Made by a program: the position numbers and the translations under genes. The notes under the pieces were generated by a model. The model worked only from the letters and a program-made list of their open reading frames with translations. It was not told the DNA's origin and did not search any database. From contig NW_019773970.1 in NCBI RefSeq assembly GCF_001039355.2, positions 379,965 to 443,964 of the forward strand: 64,000 nucleotides of DNA, given 5' to 3'. The DNA is from Lingula anatina (lineage: Eukaryota > Brachiopoda > Lingulata > Lingulida > Lingulidae). Positions within the stretch are counted from its first letter, which is position 1. Every line of letters starts with the position of its first letter. Below are positions 1 to 11,217 of this stretch, in pieces.

Positions 1-2862
1 AAGAGGTGATAGGTGAAGTTGTAGGAAGAGATTTAGAGATGGTAGGGGAAGTTGTAGAGTGAGATGTAGAGGTGGTAGATAAAGTTGTAGGATGAGATGT
101 GATGGTAGTAGGTAAAGTTGTAGGATGAGATGTGATGGTAGTAGGTAAAGTTGTAGGATGAGATGTGATGGTAGTAGGTAAAGTTGTAGGATGAGTTGTG
201 ATGGTAGTAGGTAAAGTTGTAGGATGAGTTGTGATGGTAGTAGGTAAAGTTGTAGGATGAGATGTGATGGTAGTAGGTAAAGTTGTAGGGTGAGATGTGA
301 TGGTAGTAGATAAAGTTGTAGGATGAGATGTGGAGGCGGTAGGTGAATTTGTAGGGTGGGATGCAGAAGCGGTAGGGGAATTTGCTGGTGTTGCAGATCG
401 AGATGTAGAGGAAAATGAAGTCGTATGCTGAGAGATGGAAGTGCTAGATGTTGATATAATAGGTGAAGTTGTCTGTAGGTCAGAAGAGCTATTAGCGGTT
501 GTTATCGCTGGAGAAGAAGATGAAGATATTGAGTCGCAGTCAGGAGTAAATTTTCCGGTTTGTCCAGAGCAGGGCACCTCAGTACCTAAAGACAAATAAA
601 TATTAGTGTTATGTAGGGACAAAACAAGGAAAACTGATTTTAACATAAAGGTGAAAGGTAAACCACTTCATTGATTTTACTGTATTTCTTTTAAAAGTAT
701 AACGGTTAATATACATGTGCCAATGGGACAACTTTTTACCAATCAAGTTGCGGCCTTCCTAGCAAGCATATTATGAAGATAGGGGAGACCGGGGCTAGCT
801 GGACCCCGGGGTAAGTTGACCCCCCATCAAGTCTCTTTAATAAAGTTACTTTAAGATGCTAAATTATTTCATTTGGACTCACTGCCGACGCTTTCTTAGC
901 ACTATTGGATACGGTCACTTTACAAAATGATGTGATCAATTCTTTTACCCCATAGTTACTTTGTCATAAATTGATGGGGGGCCAACTGGTCCAATTAGCC
1001 CCGGTCTCCCCTACTTTTCTAAATCAACAAAAGAAATTATTAAATCCCGTTTTATAAGAATTCTGTTTGCATCATTTAGCCTGTACTCACCAACACAGTA
1101 AGCTTGCGAGCACCCATCCGTGGCTACCAAGTAATACACGTTGAATTCGTCATTGCAGTTCTTCACTTTTATGTTGTAAGTTTTATAACAGCACGGATCT
1201 TCGATTGTAAACAAATTATAAACACAAGCTATGGCGTCTATTTCTTGGTTTTTGGTCGGAAGGTTTCCTACAGAACAAAATGTTTTGAAAATGGTATTAT
1301 AAACACAAGTTTGGGTGTGATTAAATCATTTGTACGTTAGCAGGGGTACTGGAAAGAAGACAGTTAAACCTTTATCTTCTCAAACAACGGCAATTAAAAG
1401 AGGAAATGTAATGTAGGAAGAAAAGTCTTTTTAAACGTATGGGACTTTTAACGAGTTTAAAAAAAATTGTTTCGCTTCCCTCTCTGATAACAAATAAGCG
1501 GTCTTGTAACCTGTTTCAGAAAAGCTTAGGTCCATGACTTTAAGTGAAAAATGTCAACAAATATAAACAGTGTAAACAGTCACGTTTCTAACAGAAATTA
1601 TAAGAGGTTCAGATACATGCATCATATTATTTTGATTTGGAAATGAAATATTGAGTTGATATTTTCAAACAAATTGCGGATGCAGTGTGGATTTGAATAC
1701 CTTTCATCCAAATTGGCCATGTCGTTCCACAGTGGTTTGGCGGCACACAAGAAGTGGGAATGTCGTTGCCAGCCGTACTGTTAAATCTATACCAGCCGTC
1801 ATCTATGTACCGATCACAAATTGCGGCCTCTTCACTTGCCTTGGTGTGGTTGACACTTCTCCTCCATTCTCCGTTACGAACTTTATGATTTTGCGGATCA
1901 CACGGGTCGGCTACAATAAACGGTATGCAGAATAATACGTCACCACTTCCATCCTAAATACGTTATGATATATATATATATATATATAGATAAAAGTACG
2001 TGGCGATTTCTTTACCTGCAAACATATAGCAAATTTAAGCAATAAGTAAACGAATCGTTTATAGATTTTATCTGATATTTCGATTGCAAAGAATTCATTT
2101 GTGCTTTCTTTACACCTTTCCAGTACCGGTCACAATAACCATCCGCAGCCTTTCCCCTGCGCAAAGCGATTTTAAGTTAAGAACTCACAATTATCAGTGC
2201 AACTCGAATCTATTCTTGATGTTCATGCAGCTACCAAAGCTTGACAAAAGACGAAAAATATTGAAAGTATTATGGATAACTAGGCACGTAGCCAGGAAGT
2301 TCGGGAGAAGGTACGCTTTCTCAGCTAGGTCAGGTGGTATTTATTTTAACGTTAACTAGGGGATTCTACTTGTAAAAGCAATTATTACAATCAATGATCC
2401 CGGGTTAAATGATCGGTTTCTCGGTACCTTTCGGAACAAGCTTCGTCCCTTGACAACATAAACGTACATTGTGTCCAGGTACCCTCTGATATCAGGGGCC
2501 CACTAAAATATTATACAAAATCACAAAATGGGCTTTCAACATTTTTGTAATAGACTAGGTCCTACTGCCAAGTCAAAGACTTCATAATTATGGTAGGGAA
2601 TCAAACATGGAAGCTCTAACGTTAAAAGCTTAGACATTTCACGATACTCAAAAATCTGGGACACAGAAGACGGACTTGTCAGGTTCATATCCACAAGGTG
2701 AACAACAGGTAAAACTCAGCTCCTTTTTGTATAGCTTCTTCATTTAACAAATCGTCCACGCGCTCATCGTAAAGTACAAACTATTAATTGCGAACACTAC
2801 TTACTGTTAACTGGAAGTACACTTGCCACCGTGATCCCAAAAATGGCTAGCCATGCGACCAT
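1..2862 (-). CDS. Secreted D8C-domain protein with mucin-like Ser/Thr/Pro tail (3' end outside window)
   Basis: Four exons read on the minus strand: 2862-2805, 1910-1701, 1198-1091 and 585 to beyond base 1. All join in frame at phase 1. Exon 1 encodes a signal peptide (MVAWLAIFGITVASVLPV). Exons 2 and 3 encode a D8C domain like those of uromodulin and OIT3: WRRSV, CDRYIDDGWYRF, CGTTWPIW, then DPCCYKTYNIKVKNC and the closing CSQAYCVG. D8C is an extracellular cysteine-rich module with eight conserved cysteines. The last exon starts with a short cysteine segment (VPCSGQTG) and then becomes almost entirely Ser/Thr/Pro, as expected of an O-glycosylated stalk. The stretch normally found between the G after CGT-P-W and the CC pair is shorter than usual, so a small in-frame exon between 1199 and 1700 may have been missed. 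The product is probably secreted or mucus-associated. A ZP domain or other C-terminal part could lie beyond the left edge. Confidence 0.8.
75..330 (-). repeat. 33-bp coding minisatellite in the mucin-like exon
   Basis: About eight near-identical 33-bp units lie head to tail. On the minus strand each gives the 11-residue unit TITSHPTTLPT. The period is a multiple of three, so gain or loss of a unit keeps the frame. Units at both ends are more diverged (SHPTNSPTAST). This is typical of a mucin PTS domain with length polymorphism. Confidence 0.85.
780..1013. mobile_element. MITE-like element with perfect 17-bp terminal inverted repeats
   Basis: The left end TAGGGGAGACCGGGGCT (780-796) is the exact reverse complement of the right end (997-1013). 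Similarity continues inward on both sides with mismatches. The 234-bp element has no coding capacity and lies in an intron of the D8C gene, next to the exon at 1091-1198. A TA target duplication is possible because the repeat itself begins and ends with TA. The class of DNA transposon is not resolved. Confidence 0.65.
1969..1989. repeat. (TA)n microsatellite
   Basis: About ten uninterrupted TA units in the first intron of the D8C gene, just upstream of its second exon. Confidence 0.9.
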
Positions 2863-3362
2863 GGTGTAGAAAGAACGCACAAGGTAACCCGGAAGATGAA
2901 AATGTTAATATAATACCAGCTATTCGGTGTAAAACTGTTGTGATCGTGATCCATTGTTGTCAGAGTTTATTTTTGCACAAACCGTCTTCTTGGTTGAATA
3001 GAGATGAATGCTGCATAGGGGAAATTTTATGCCAGTCAGGTATACCCAGTGTCTAGTGAGGGTGAGAAAAAATCAGAAAGAGAAAGAGGTTTTCATTTAA
3101 TAAAATAACACAACTTATATCGTTTTTTACTTTTGATATACGAATTCAAATATATGAGTCTATAATGATTTTCCTTTAGATGCCATCTCCGCGAATCTAA
3201 TTTTGTTTGAAAGATTTCCGTTCACTAACACAACCGAATTGCCAGTGTGAATATTTGTGAGGAGTTAGGGGGAGTCGCTGTACTAAGCCCGATTCCACTA
3301 TACAATCTTAAATAATTTTTGGAAGTATGCCTAAAATATCTTAAGTCATTTGATTCTGTATG

Positions 3363-3594
3363 CAGGGGCGAATCAAGGATTATTTGAGGGGAGGGGGGGA
3401 CGGTCAGCGGATGTGAAGCCGACCCCCACTCCCCTTGGCGTGGGGTTCGGGGCCAGGGGAAGAGCCCCGAAATTTTTTCATATTTGAGAGGGCGAACGGT
3501 GCCATTTGGTATGGTTTAGAACTATTCTAATTTCAAGAGTTGGCTAGTGGTGTATTTTTTTTTCTGAAATCGACCCCCTGACACTCCGCCACTG
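3363..3594. mobile_element. Relic of a short non-autonomous DNA transposon
   Basis: The block starts with CAGGGGCGAATCAAGG and ends with CTCCGCCACTG, so its ends are imperfect inverted repeats of the CAGTGGCGGA type. Inside is a G-rich/C-rich core (GGGGTTCGGGGCC) followed by a T-rich stretch. Short elements with this layout are common in marine invertebrate genomes. The family is inferred from memory of the pattern only. Confidence 0.45.
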
Positions 3595-3603
3595 TATATA
3601 AAT

Positions 3604-3844
3604 TTAAACCACGGCTAGCAAGTAGAACAAAAGACTCAGCCGTGCTGTATTCGACATACAAGCACGTCATGTACGAGTGCGTTCCACTACTAGTGTAGTA
3701 GAAGCCAATCAGAGGCCGTGGTTTAAGCCAGATACAACACTCGTCGCCGAGCTGTACGTGAAAATTACTCGTGTATTGTCTCGCCTGCGGCTCGCCAATA
3801 CACTCGTAATATTTCACGTACAGCTCGGCGGCTCGTATTGTATC
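3604..3844. repeat. Compound foldback repeat (two inverted-repeat pairs)
   Basis: A perfect 12-bp inverted pair, TTAAACCACGGC at 3604-3615 and its complement at 3715-3726, encloses about 99 bases. Directly next to it, 3731-3778 is nearly the reverse complement of 3796-3844, with few mismatches over about 48 bases and a short loop. No coding capacity is evident. Confidence 0.65.
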
Positions 3845-3948
3845 TATCACATATTTGTTGTGGGTACGCAGACACGTGGTATGTTTCTGCGTGAACTGTT
3901 CAGTACGGTCTGAGTAGTGTTAATATCATGTGACTGGTCACTCGAGTN

Positions 3949-3963
3949 CCCCCCCCCCCCCCC
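3949..3963. repeat. Poly-C run with preceding ambiguous base
   Basis: A 15-base C run follows an N at 3948, so run length and local sequence are uncertain in the assembly. Confidence 0.85.
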
Positions 3964-4222
3964 GCCCCTATTCATAGAGAAATTAGTTTTGATCTTAGTT
4001 CAAGCTTTTGAGTGTTTTGTTTCATATTAAACTGTTTCAATTTTTTAGTTCGGATCCTGGTTCTAAAGGACAACAGAAGATAAAGCAAGATGGAGTTTTC
4101 TTTAAAAAAAAAAAAAACTATACTCAAGAACTGATCATTATAATTACTATTTTATTATTTTTTTAAGACGATTTTCGTTTTATAGATATTTGATTTCGTT
4201 GTTTTGTTCAAAGTTTGTTCTG

Positions 4223-4225
<3 letters not shown>

Positions 4226-4275
<50 letters not shown>
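4226..4275. repeat. (ATA)n microsatellite
   Basis: About 16 uninterrupted trinucleotide units in intergenic DNA. The poly-Ile frame through it is an artefact. Confidence 0.9.
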
Positions 4276-5723
4276 GCAAGAATATATGGTATTCAATTTT
4301 CACCAATGACTGTCTTTATTGTAATACGTTCAACCGGAAATAAAGCACACGGAACGAAACGAGCGCTTCCGCCCCTAACACTGTGTCTGTGTTTATACTA
4401 AAAATATTTTATGTTCGTTTGAGTGTAACGAATTAGAACATAATATGATATTTTGTTGGTGTACTTCATATATTCAGTAAATTTTAGTCTAGCCATCTTG
4501 TAATCATGTATAGCTTATATCTTCGTTTTCAGTGCTTTTGAAGTTGCATGACTGGTCCATCTTGTGACATATTGAAAATGCCTGGTTTCAAGAATCCAGC
4601 TCGGTTGTACTATTGAAGTGGTGAGATAAATCTTTTTGTATTCCAAATGAAAAACTTAAACGTTGTGTTTTTGCTTTGCTCAGTAATTGAGATAACGTGA
4701 CGAGAGTTTAAATTAACAGAGCATCTCATAAAGGTGGGGCTTTATGAAATTATGAAACTGGCTTTTCGCGTAACTTGGGCTTCTTTCTCATCTAGGGGTA
4801 TAATTTGGCGATACAACCTGTACTAGTACACGTTGACAAGCCCTAACAGGTTTTTTTTTTAACTCTCTTTCTGCGCCTTCTCTGTTAAACGTATTACCAG
4901 AAAGACTTAAATTGTTCCAAAGTATTATATGGATGCAATGACATGTATCATTCGACTAGAATTTCACTGATTGTCAATTTGCACTTCCCCCCAACGACTT
5001 CTCCGCTTTTTACTGATTCTGTTTGTGTACCAAGATTGATGATTAGGTTGATCGATGAACGAAATGACAAAAAAAAAAAAAAAGAAGTATATTCTGTGTT
5101 CACTTACTATCATACAGAGTGATATTGAGGGTGGAAATTCAGTTGACATTTTTACTTTCATTAGGCCAAAGCCAGTCGACAAATCTCTAAGATTGCCTCA
5201 TCTTTTTGGTAAATTATCTGCCAAAGCAAACAAATGCCTGCACCTCGTAAGCAAATGCTTTTTTTAACTGAAAGAAAAAAATGGAGGCAAATGTTCCAAG
5301 GTAACTGTTAGCAAACATCCTTGGTTGATTTTATTCAAATTAACGTGGAAATCACAGTTTTTTTTGTTGTTGTTGTTTACGTTACGACAAAGCAAGACGC
5401 TGAAATGTTCGAATACGACAGAATTATGTTCATTATCAAAAAAATCTTTCTATAACATTAGGCGTACAATTTAACACATTATTCTTAAATCGAAAATGTA
5501 ATTTATATATATATATACCACATTACATATGTCTTTTAAGGCAGACTATTAAATACATTTGCATAATCGTTTCATCAGGTACGTGCAATGTGTCTGAACT
5601 ATTGCGGCACATCTAACACATTTCAACGCACTGTCACAATTCTGTCCATTTTCAATAATGGCAAGAACAGAATCAACATCTTCCAAAACAGAATTGACGT
5701 TTGATTTTTCCACCACCTGGTTA

Positions 5724-7870
5724 TTAGCAGAAATTAAAGTATGGACGACGGTCCAGGTATATGTGAATTGTGGAAAACCCGTTAAATGCCCCCGAGGTCA
5801 AACAAGTTGGAACCGGCTTCATGAAGAACTGAAATTGTGAAGAAATAGCAAGATGTAAAGTTTTAACTGCTAATATAAACATGTATATTTATAATATTAC
5901 GAAAAATAGTCCTGATTAAGAAATTGATAATAAATCACTCTTTATAAAAATCACTATTCAAGAATTTTTTAAGTGTGCTATGCTACCTTATACAAAATAT
6001 TTTCCACCACAAGTGAACAAAAATTTTCATCAAAAATAATTTACTAATTTTGTATTAAATATCAGGATCTGACCTTTCTGACATTTGACCTTTCTGACCT
6101 TGTATTGATGGAGGTTAACGTATAATTTTATTGGGTGTGGCTAGATCTGACAGCCACCTTCAACACATCACATATTAAAAAATCCTGTCGTTTACCTCTA
6201 AATTGGTATTGGACGGGTGTTCGTATCGGGAGGATGAGAAGTGCACGTAAAAGGCCCAACCAAACGAATTCAGTTTTCCGTTGTTGTACATGGCGAAGAC
6301 AGGATAAAATTCTTTACAGTCCATATCTCTGCGTACATTATACCAGTAGTGTTTACCTGGAGAGGAAAATATATTGGTCTAATGCCTTCTATTATCTGTT
6401 TTTCTACAATGTGACCATGCAGTATGTAAGAAGATTGGATGTTTTTTCAAGAGTAGTGTTTAAGTTGATCGAATCTTAAAATCACGGCCAATAATAACTA
6501 ATCAGAGGTTGGTTCTTTGATAATAGCGTGTTCACAAATAAATGGAAGCTGATATAAGCCATATTTACCCATGCCCCAAAAGCATTGTCCTTCTGTCCAC
6601 TGTGTCCCCGCCATGTCGGACTGGAGCATGGGGATGGTCATCAAGTCAGTGCGAGGGTTTGAGCCGCTTTGGATGTGAAGTGCGGTCCCTGTCCCCTCCT
6701 CCTGAAACTGCTGCGCTGTGCGTCCTGTGGTACATATGGTTGCTAGGGAAATATGCATATTTATTGTAATCAAGCAAGGGGTGTCCTTATTTGGTCATAC
6801 TCAAGACAAAATGGAAAAACAGCACTGGGGAGTGACGTTTTTGATAGAATCAATGTGAACAAACATTATGAAGCCCATGTGAAAACATAAATAAATAAAT
6901 GAAAGATTGGCTTTGGGTGACGAATATCTTTTGAATTGGAATTATTTGTCAAATTAAAATTTCAAATACACTTTTGGTGGGATCTACACCTTTTTTTTAC
7001 CTCAAAAACTATCTTTCAATAGGTCTCAAATGTAACTTCTATCTCTTAACAAATATACTTCCAGCTTAAAAGACCCAAAAATCCAGTAAACATCTGAAAA
7101 ATTGGTCTTATATAAGTTTCACAAGTTTCTTGAATTCATCCCCAATGCGTTTATTGTCTGGTTTATTGTAAGTGTCAGGGATAGTCTTAGTATGTTAGGA
7201 TAATACTTACAAGGGTCTTGGACGAAATAAGCAGTTATAACCATAGCGCCATCTTCTTCGATGAAAAACTTTCTGATTTTGGCGTCAGGGTATTCATCTG
7301 TCTTTGGAATCTTAAAAGAAATGCCATTCACTGTAAAAGTTACAGCAATTGTTTTTTGAAAGAGGACTGTTTTTGCAGGTCATTCTTACAGAAATGCTCT
7401 CCGCTATCCATATATCCAAAGTTGAAACAAATGCTAGAGTAAATGAGAGACACAAAAAAATGGGTTTATCCAGGAGGTCGATTACCTAATTTTATTGCGG
7501 ATCCTTACCTTTGTCTGGATCCCTGCGATGTAGCCTTGTTTATCAAAGAGAAGCATGGTAGAAACATCACCATCTAGGATATACCGGTTCCCAAAATAAG
7601 GGTTATTTCCTACAGAATAAATTGATATTTTCATTTTTTAAATATCAGTGCACGGATTATCGATTTCGTTTCAATTGAACGCCCATTTATTATTATTATT
7701 ATTATTCACTTTGTAAAAATCTATTTGAATATGAATTGAGATCCATTTTTGCTCACCACTACATGGCTTGTCCAGTATCCAACCGCTACTTATAGCGTCC
7801 TCTGCCTTCCTTGGTAATCGACTGAAGCTCCCAAAGGTAACTGATGACAATGAGAGAGAAAAATATATTC

Positions 7871-7913
<43 letters not shown>

Positions 7914-9010
7914 TTTTAGTCCCTTAACTATGGACAATGTTATTATATAGGCATTGACTACCTAATAACAGCTTTGAGCACACCCATTCCGTTCGCATAA
8001 AGATCGCAAAGGTGGTATCGAAAGAGTTGTTGGAGCTGAATAATGTATGGATAGGAGATTGGTGGTCGCCAAATGCAGTACAGTTGTTTTTCTGAGAGAG
8101 AGACTAAACCGCCGGAACTAGGTCATTTTAAAAGGCAATTCACACTCACCGGAAAGGTCTCTCCATTCTGGTTGTGGGTCTGAAAAATAAACATTCATTG
8201 ACCGTTGTAATGTCAGATATGCAACTTTCAGGTAAATTGTATAATCATTTTTAATTTTGCATCCCCCTTTCAGGATTTGTGACAAGTTTTACATAGTTAT
8301 TACAAATAAAACGTGAAATAATAGTTTTAGTGAGATGAAAAAATATATTTGTAAGCTTTGAAGTATGCAATAGACCTGCAAAAAGAGCGTTTCGAGTGTA
8401 CAAAATATGGCACACAGGTTTCCGTGATATTTTGGGAAATTAACATGTTTACCTCCATAACACCTCTATTCCCCCGTTACTTTCTCTTCATCTCAGTGTG
8501 TCTAATCTAACTAAAGACAATTGTCACTGCACCTACACTAGATTAGTTACTTTCATGTCGTGCGGGGTAATTATCTTACCTATATCGTAAAGTTTTGACA
8601 AGCTGACAACTGATAAAGTCTGGTTATTTCGTGAGAGAGTCAACTAAACGGAGTCCTCGAGCTCTGACCAGGTTAATTTTGATTTGTCCAAACAGTTGGA
8701 AACGAACATATGAAAGGGAGCCAAACTGCCCGTAGTAAAATTACTTGTTAAGACATCTCAAACTGTTGCGATACGATACAGACAAATATTCCGCGCGTTG
8801 TGAGAAAGGCCATATCTGCGTATTCCTGAGGCCAACCGGTAAGTGGCAAGAAAAATTGTCATGAAGGGAAAAAAATACAACGGAATGACCCTATAATTCT
8901 AACTGTAATCTATAAATGCAAAATATGTTATTACACTTACATGTATCAAACCATCCTGCCGAACTTGAAGCGAGTACGGAAACAACCACTATGACGATCT
9001 TTTCCATCAT
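5724..9010 (-). CDS. Secreted protein of an uncharacterised invertebrate family, about 280 residues, eight exons
   Basis: Exons on the minus strand: 9010-8941, 8179-8150, 7840-7757, 7609-7509, 7330-7211, 6742-6569, 6356-6196 and 5828-5724, ending in TAA. Exon 1 encodes a signal peptide (MMEKIVIVVVSVLASSSAG). Later landmarks are PQPEWRDLS, SGWILDKPC, a core GNRYILDGDVSTMLLFD with GYIAGIQ, FFIEEDGAMVITAYF, STICTTG, EGTGTALHIQSG, MAGTQWTEGQCFWGMG, HYWYNVRRDMDC, LNSFGWAFY and a C-terminal MKPVPTCL...FNFC. I recognise this combination as a family of cysteine-containing secreted proteins of unknown function in marine invertebrates, but know no accepted name. All junctions close in phase except exon 4 to exon 5 (7509 to 7330), which is one base out by the obvious GT-AG sites. 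A sequence error, polymorphism or early pseudogenisation could explain this. The first ATG is doubled, so the start could be 9010 or 9007. Confidence 0.75.
7873..7911. repeat. (AT)n microsatellite
   Basis: About 19 AT units in intron 2 of the unnamed secreted-protein gene, close upstream (in minus-strand sense) of its third exon. Confidence 0.9.
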
Positions 9011-9060
9011 ATGTCTTCTGTGTTATGATGTCCGTGTGTTTTTCTGATGCGTGAACTGAT

Positions 9061-9070
9061 TATTTATAGG
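9061..9070 (-). promoter_or_regulatory. TATA box of the unnamed secreted-protein gene
   Basis: On the minus strand this reads CCTATAAATA and ends about 50 bases before the ATG. That leaves room for a start site near 9030 and a short 5' UTR. It is a strong match to the TATAAATA consensus. Confidence 0.65.
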
Positions 9071-9881
9071 GCCCAGGCATTTGAGGGAATCAGGTGATGC
9101 GAGTTGGAGTTTGATCACTGCGTAGCAGCCAAAATAAACAGGAGTCCGGGAGGTTGTGCGGTTTTGGAGTGCAAAAATTATCTCAAGGTTATAGGAATCA
9201 GGAGACAACAAATGAAGTAGATTGTTGTGCTGTTAGGTTGTTAACGTAATCACATTAGAGAGGGAGTGGTAGAGGAGGAGGAGACGCCTACTAAGTGTGT
9301 GTGGGAAAGGGGGGAGAAGGAGAGGGGGAGAGTGAAAAGCTAAAAATTCTTTGAAATGGCATATTGCCCTACCCAAATACAGGCAGTTGTCGATTCGGGG
9401 GAGGGGGGCGAAGGGATAATGGCAGATCAATTTTGAACCGTACCCCCTCGACATTTTCCTCCCTTTTTTATCCAGGTTGCCTGGATAAAAAACTTTGACA
9501 TTTGTTAGTCATACATGCTGATTGGGTAACTATTTATGTTTCCTTAGTACGCATGCACTCATTTGGTTTTAATGGTAACACATCTGTAACCGGTCAATTG
9601 TGTGGCATAAAAGGACAAGGGTACCTCTTTTAAGGGGTCCTTCAGGACCCGAGAAAGCCACTTTGAATTCACGAATGTCTGAAACGTTCATTTTTTTTAG
9701 AGTGATCCGTGAAGCACTCTATTCCCGTGCGGATTTTTATTCTTCGCCCCTCGTGAAACGAAGTTATAATACCCGGTGATTCGTGTTTTTCAGGATTTTC
9801 GATTTGCATTTTTAGTGAGATATGAATAAAATTTTATGAACTGTTGTGACCACTACTGCCCAATGGGACCCTCTCTTTTAA

Positions 9882-9916
<35 letters not shown>

Positions 9917-9917
9917 T
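9882..9917. repeat. (GT)n microsatellite
   Basis: About 17 GT units with one A interruption, in intergenic DNA. Confidence 0.9.
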
Positions 9918-10512
9918 TTTGTTTGAAGGTGGGGGTCTTGGGGTTTGCCAAACTGTAGAATAAACAGTAGAATAACAGCTTGTTTTTATTCCCATGTTTT
10001 TGAAAACGCATAAATTTTTCAAAATCCTCTCGTTTTCCACCAATGTAACCTCTAAGTCACGGAAGTGTGTCTTGGCTGAGAACAACCCATTTTTTCGTTG
10101 GGAATGAGCTGTTCTCGTTTTCGGTTCAAACTGAACTAAAATTGCTGATATCATCATGTTTATTTTTCTAAAAACAGATTGGAATTTCCTCAGTACAAGT
10201 TCGCGTGCACTTATTTTGGACCCACTGCCATTTTAGTCAGCAGCATTTCAGGAACAAAGTTCGCACGGCCTTCAGTTTTTTTTTCTAAGTATGGATGACC
10301 AGTTTGTGGGGATGAATTCAAGCTAGCGAGAGGTTCACATAATAAAAGACCCGTTTTTATGTGCTCACATCCAATTTACTAAGCATTTACAACAGTTAGA
10401 ATAACACATTTCCTCTACTTTCCATACTCATTCTTTCTCTCTAAAAAGGCAATGATTCAGATACAGTATCTAGGTCACTGATATACCAAATCACACCATC
10501 TAAACTATACCG

Positions 10513-10513
<1 letters not shown>

Positions 10514-10575
<62 letters not shown>
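10514..10575. repeat. (AT)n microsatellite
   Basis: About 31 AT units, intergenic. Long AT tracts of this kind recur in the window. Confidence 0.9.
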
Positions 10576-10579
<4 letters not shown>

Positions 10580-10989
10580 TATCTAGCATCATATTCATTC
10601 ATTCTTTTTTGCTACTATAGGAGCTTGAATCAAATACATTTATAGAGGTACATTACATCTTATATATTGAAAATTAAAATGCCTCTTATCTGTTGCTAAG
10701 GTCTAAGATATAAAATTAGATTAGAAACAAGTGCTTTGTCGCCTTCAAATTATCTTGTTCAGCATCAAATTATCTGTTCACACTTGATAAATGGTTGATA
10801 CATTTTTTAATAAATAGGGTCTACTTAGTTAGAAGTTTGGCTCACAAATGCTCTTCTTGAATTAACCTTAGGCTTTCTTGTCTTAGTCGTATCACTATCA
10901 ATATTTTTGTAAGCCCTTTCAATTATTGAAGCCAGACTTGAAAATGTGCGCTTACCGAAATCTTGCAGCCAGCTCTGAAGTCCAGGGCT

Positions 10990-10995
10990 TTTATT
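10990..10995 (-). terminator. Candidate AATAAA polyadenylation signal of the protease gene
   Basis: The hexamer reads AATAAA on the minus strand about 220 bases after the protease stop codon. The spacing is reasonable. Other AT-rich hexamers lie nearby, so the true site is not certain. Confidence 0.4.
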
Positions 10996-11217
10996 GGGCA
11001 ATATTGAAATTTGAATTCTTTAAATATTTCACTGATAAACAAATAAATAAAATAATATTAAAAATATTAAAAATAATAAAGATATTATAATATTATAAGG
11101 CAGAATAGGTGGTGCACATTTCTAGAGGCAAAAACTCCGGATTTCGCTGCCCCACATCGCATTATCTTCGTAAAACAGAAATAGGTAAGCATAAATTTGT
11201 CAATTTTTTAGTCTTGT

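Larger units (their letters stand above)
2863..5723. other. Intergenic region, repeat-rich, no gene seen
   Basis: This lies between the start of the D8C gene and the stop of the next minus-strand gene. It holds a decayed transposon-like block, two foldback structures, a poly-C run with an ambiguous base and an (ATA)n microsatellite. The open frames here are short, show no domain and have no plausible splice partners. No convincing TATA box was found for the D8C gene. Confidence 0.6.
9011..11217. other. Intergenic region between two minus-strand secreted-protein genes
   Basis: It holds the promoter of the left gene, a (GT)n tract at 9882-9917, a long (AT)n tract at 10514-10575 and the probable 3' UTR of the protease gene from about 10.97 to 11.22 kb. 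No domain-bearing open frame was seen on either strand. Confidence 0.6.

Noticed and set aside
1-570. CRISPR-like array from the regularly spaced repeats at the left edge
   Set aside because: The units are directly contiguous without spacers, translate in frame to a mucin repeat and lie in an animal gene.
4204-4401. Open frame with a long poly-Ile stretch
   Set aside because: It is the translation of an (ATA)n microsatellite.
7671-7937. Open frame with alternating Tyr-Ile repeats as one coding unit
   Set aside because: The repeat is an intronic (AT)n tract. Only 7840-7757 is an exon, with a clear acceptor after the tract.
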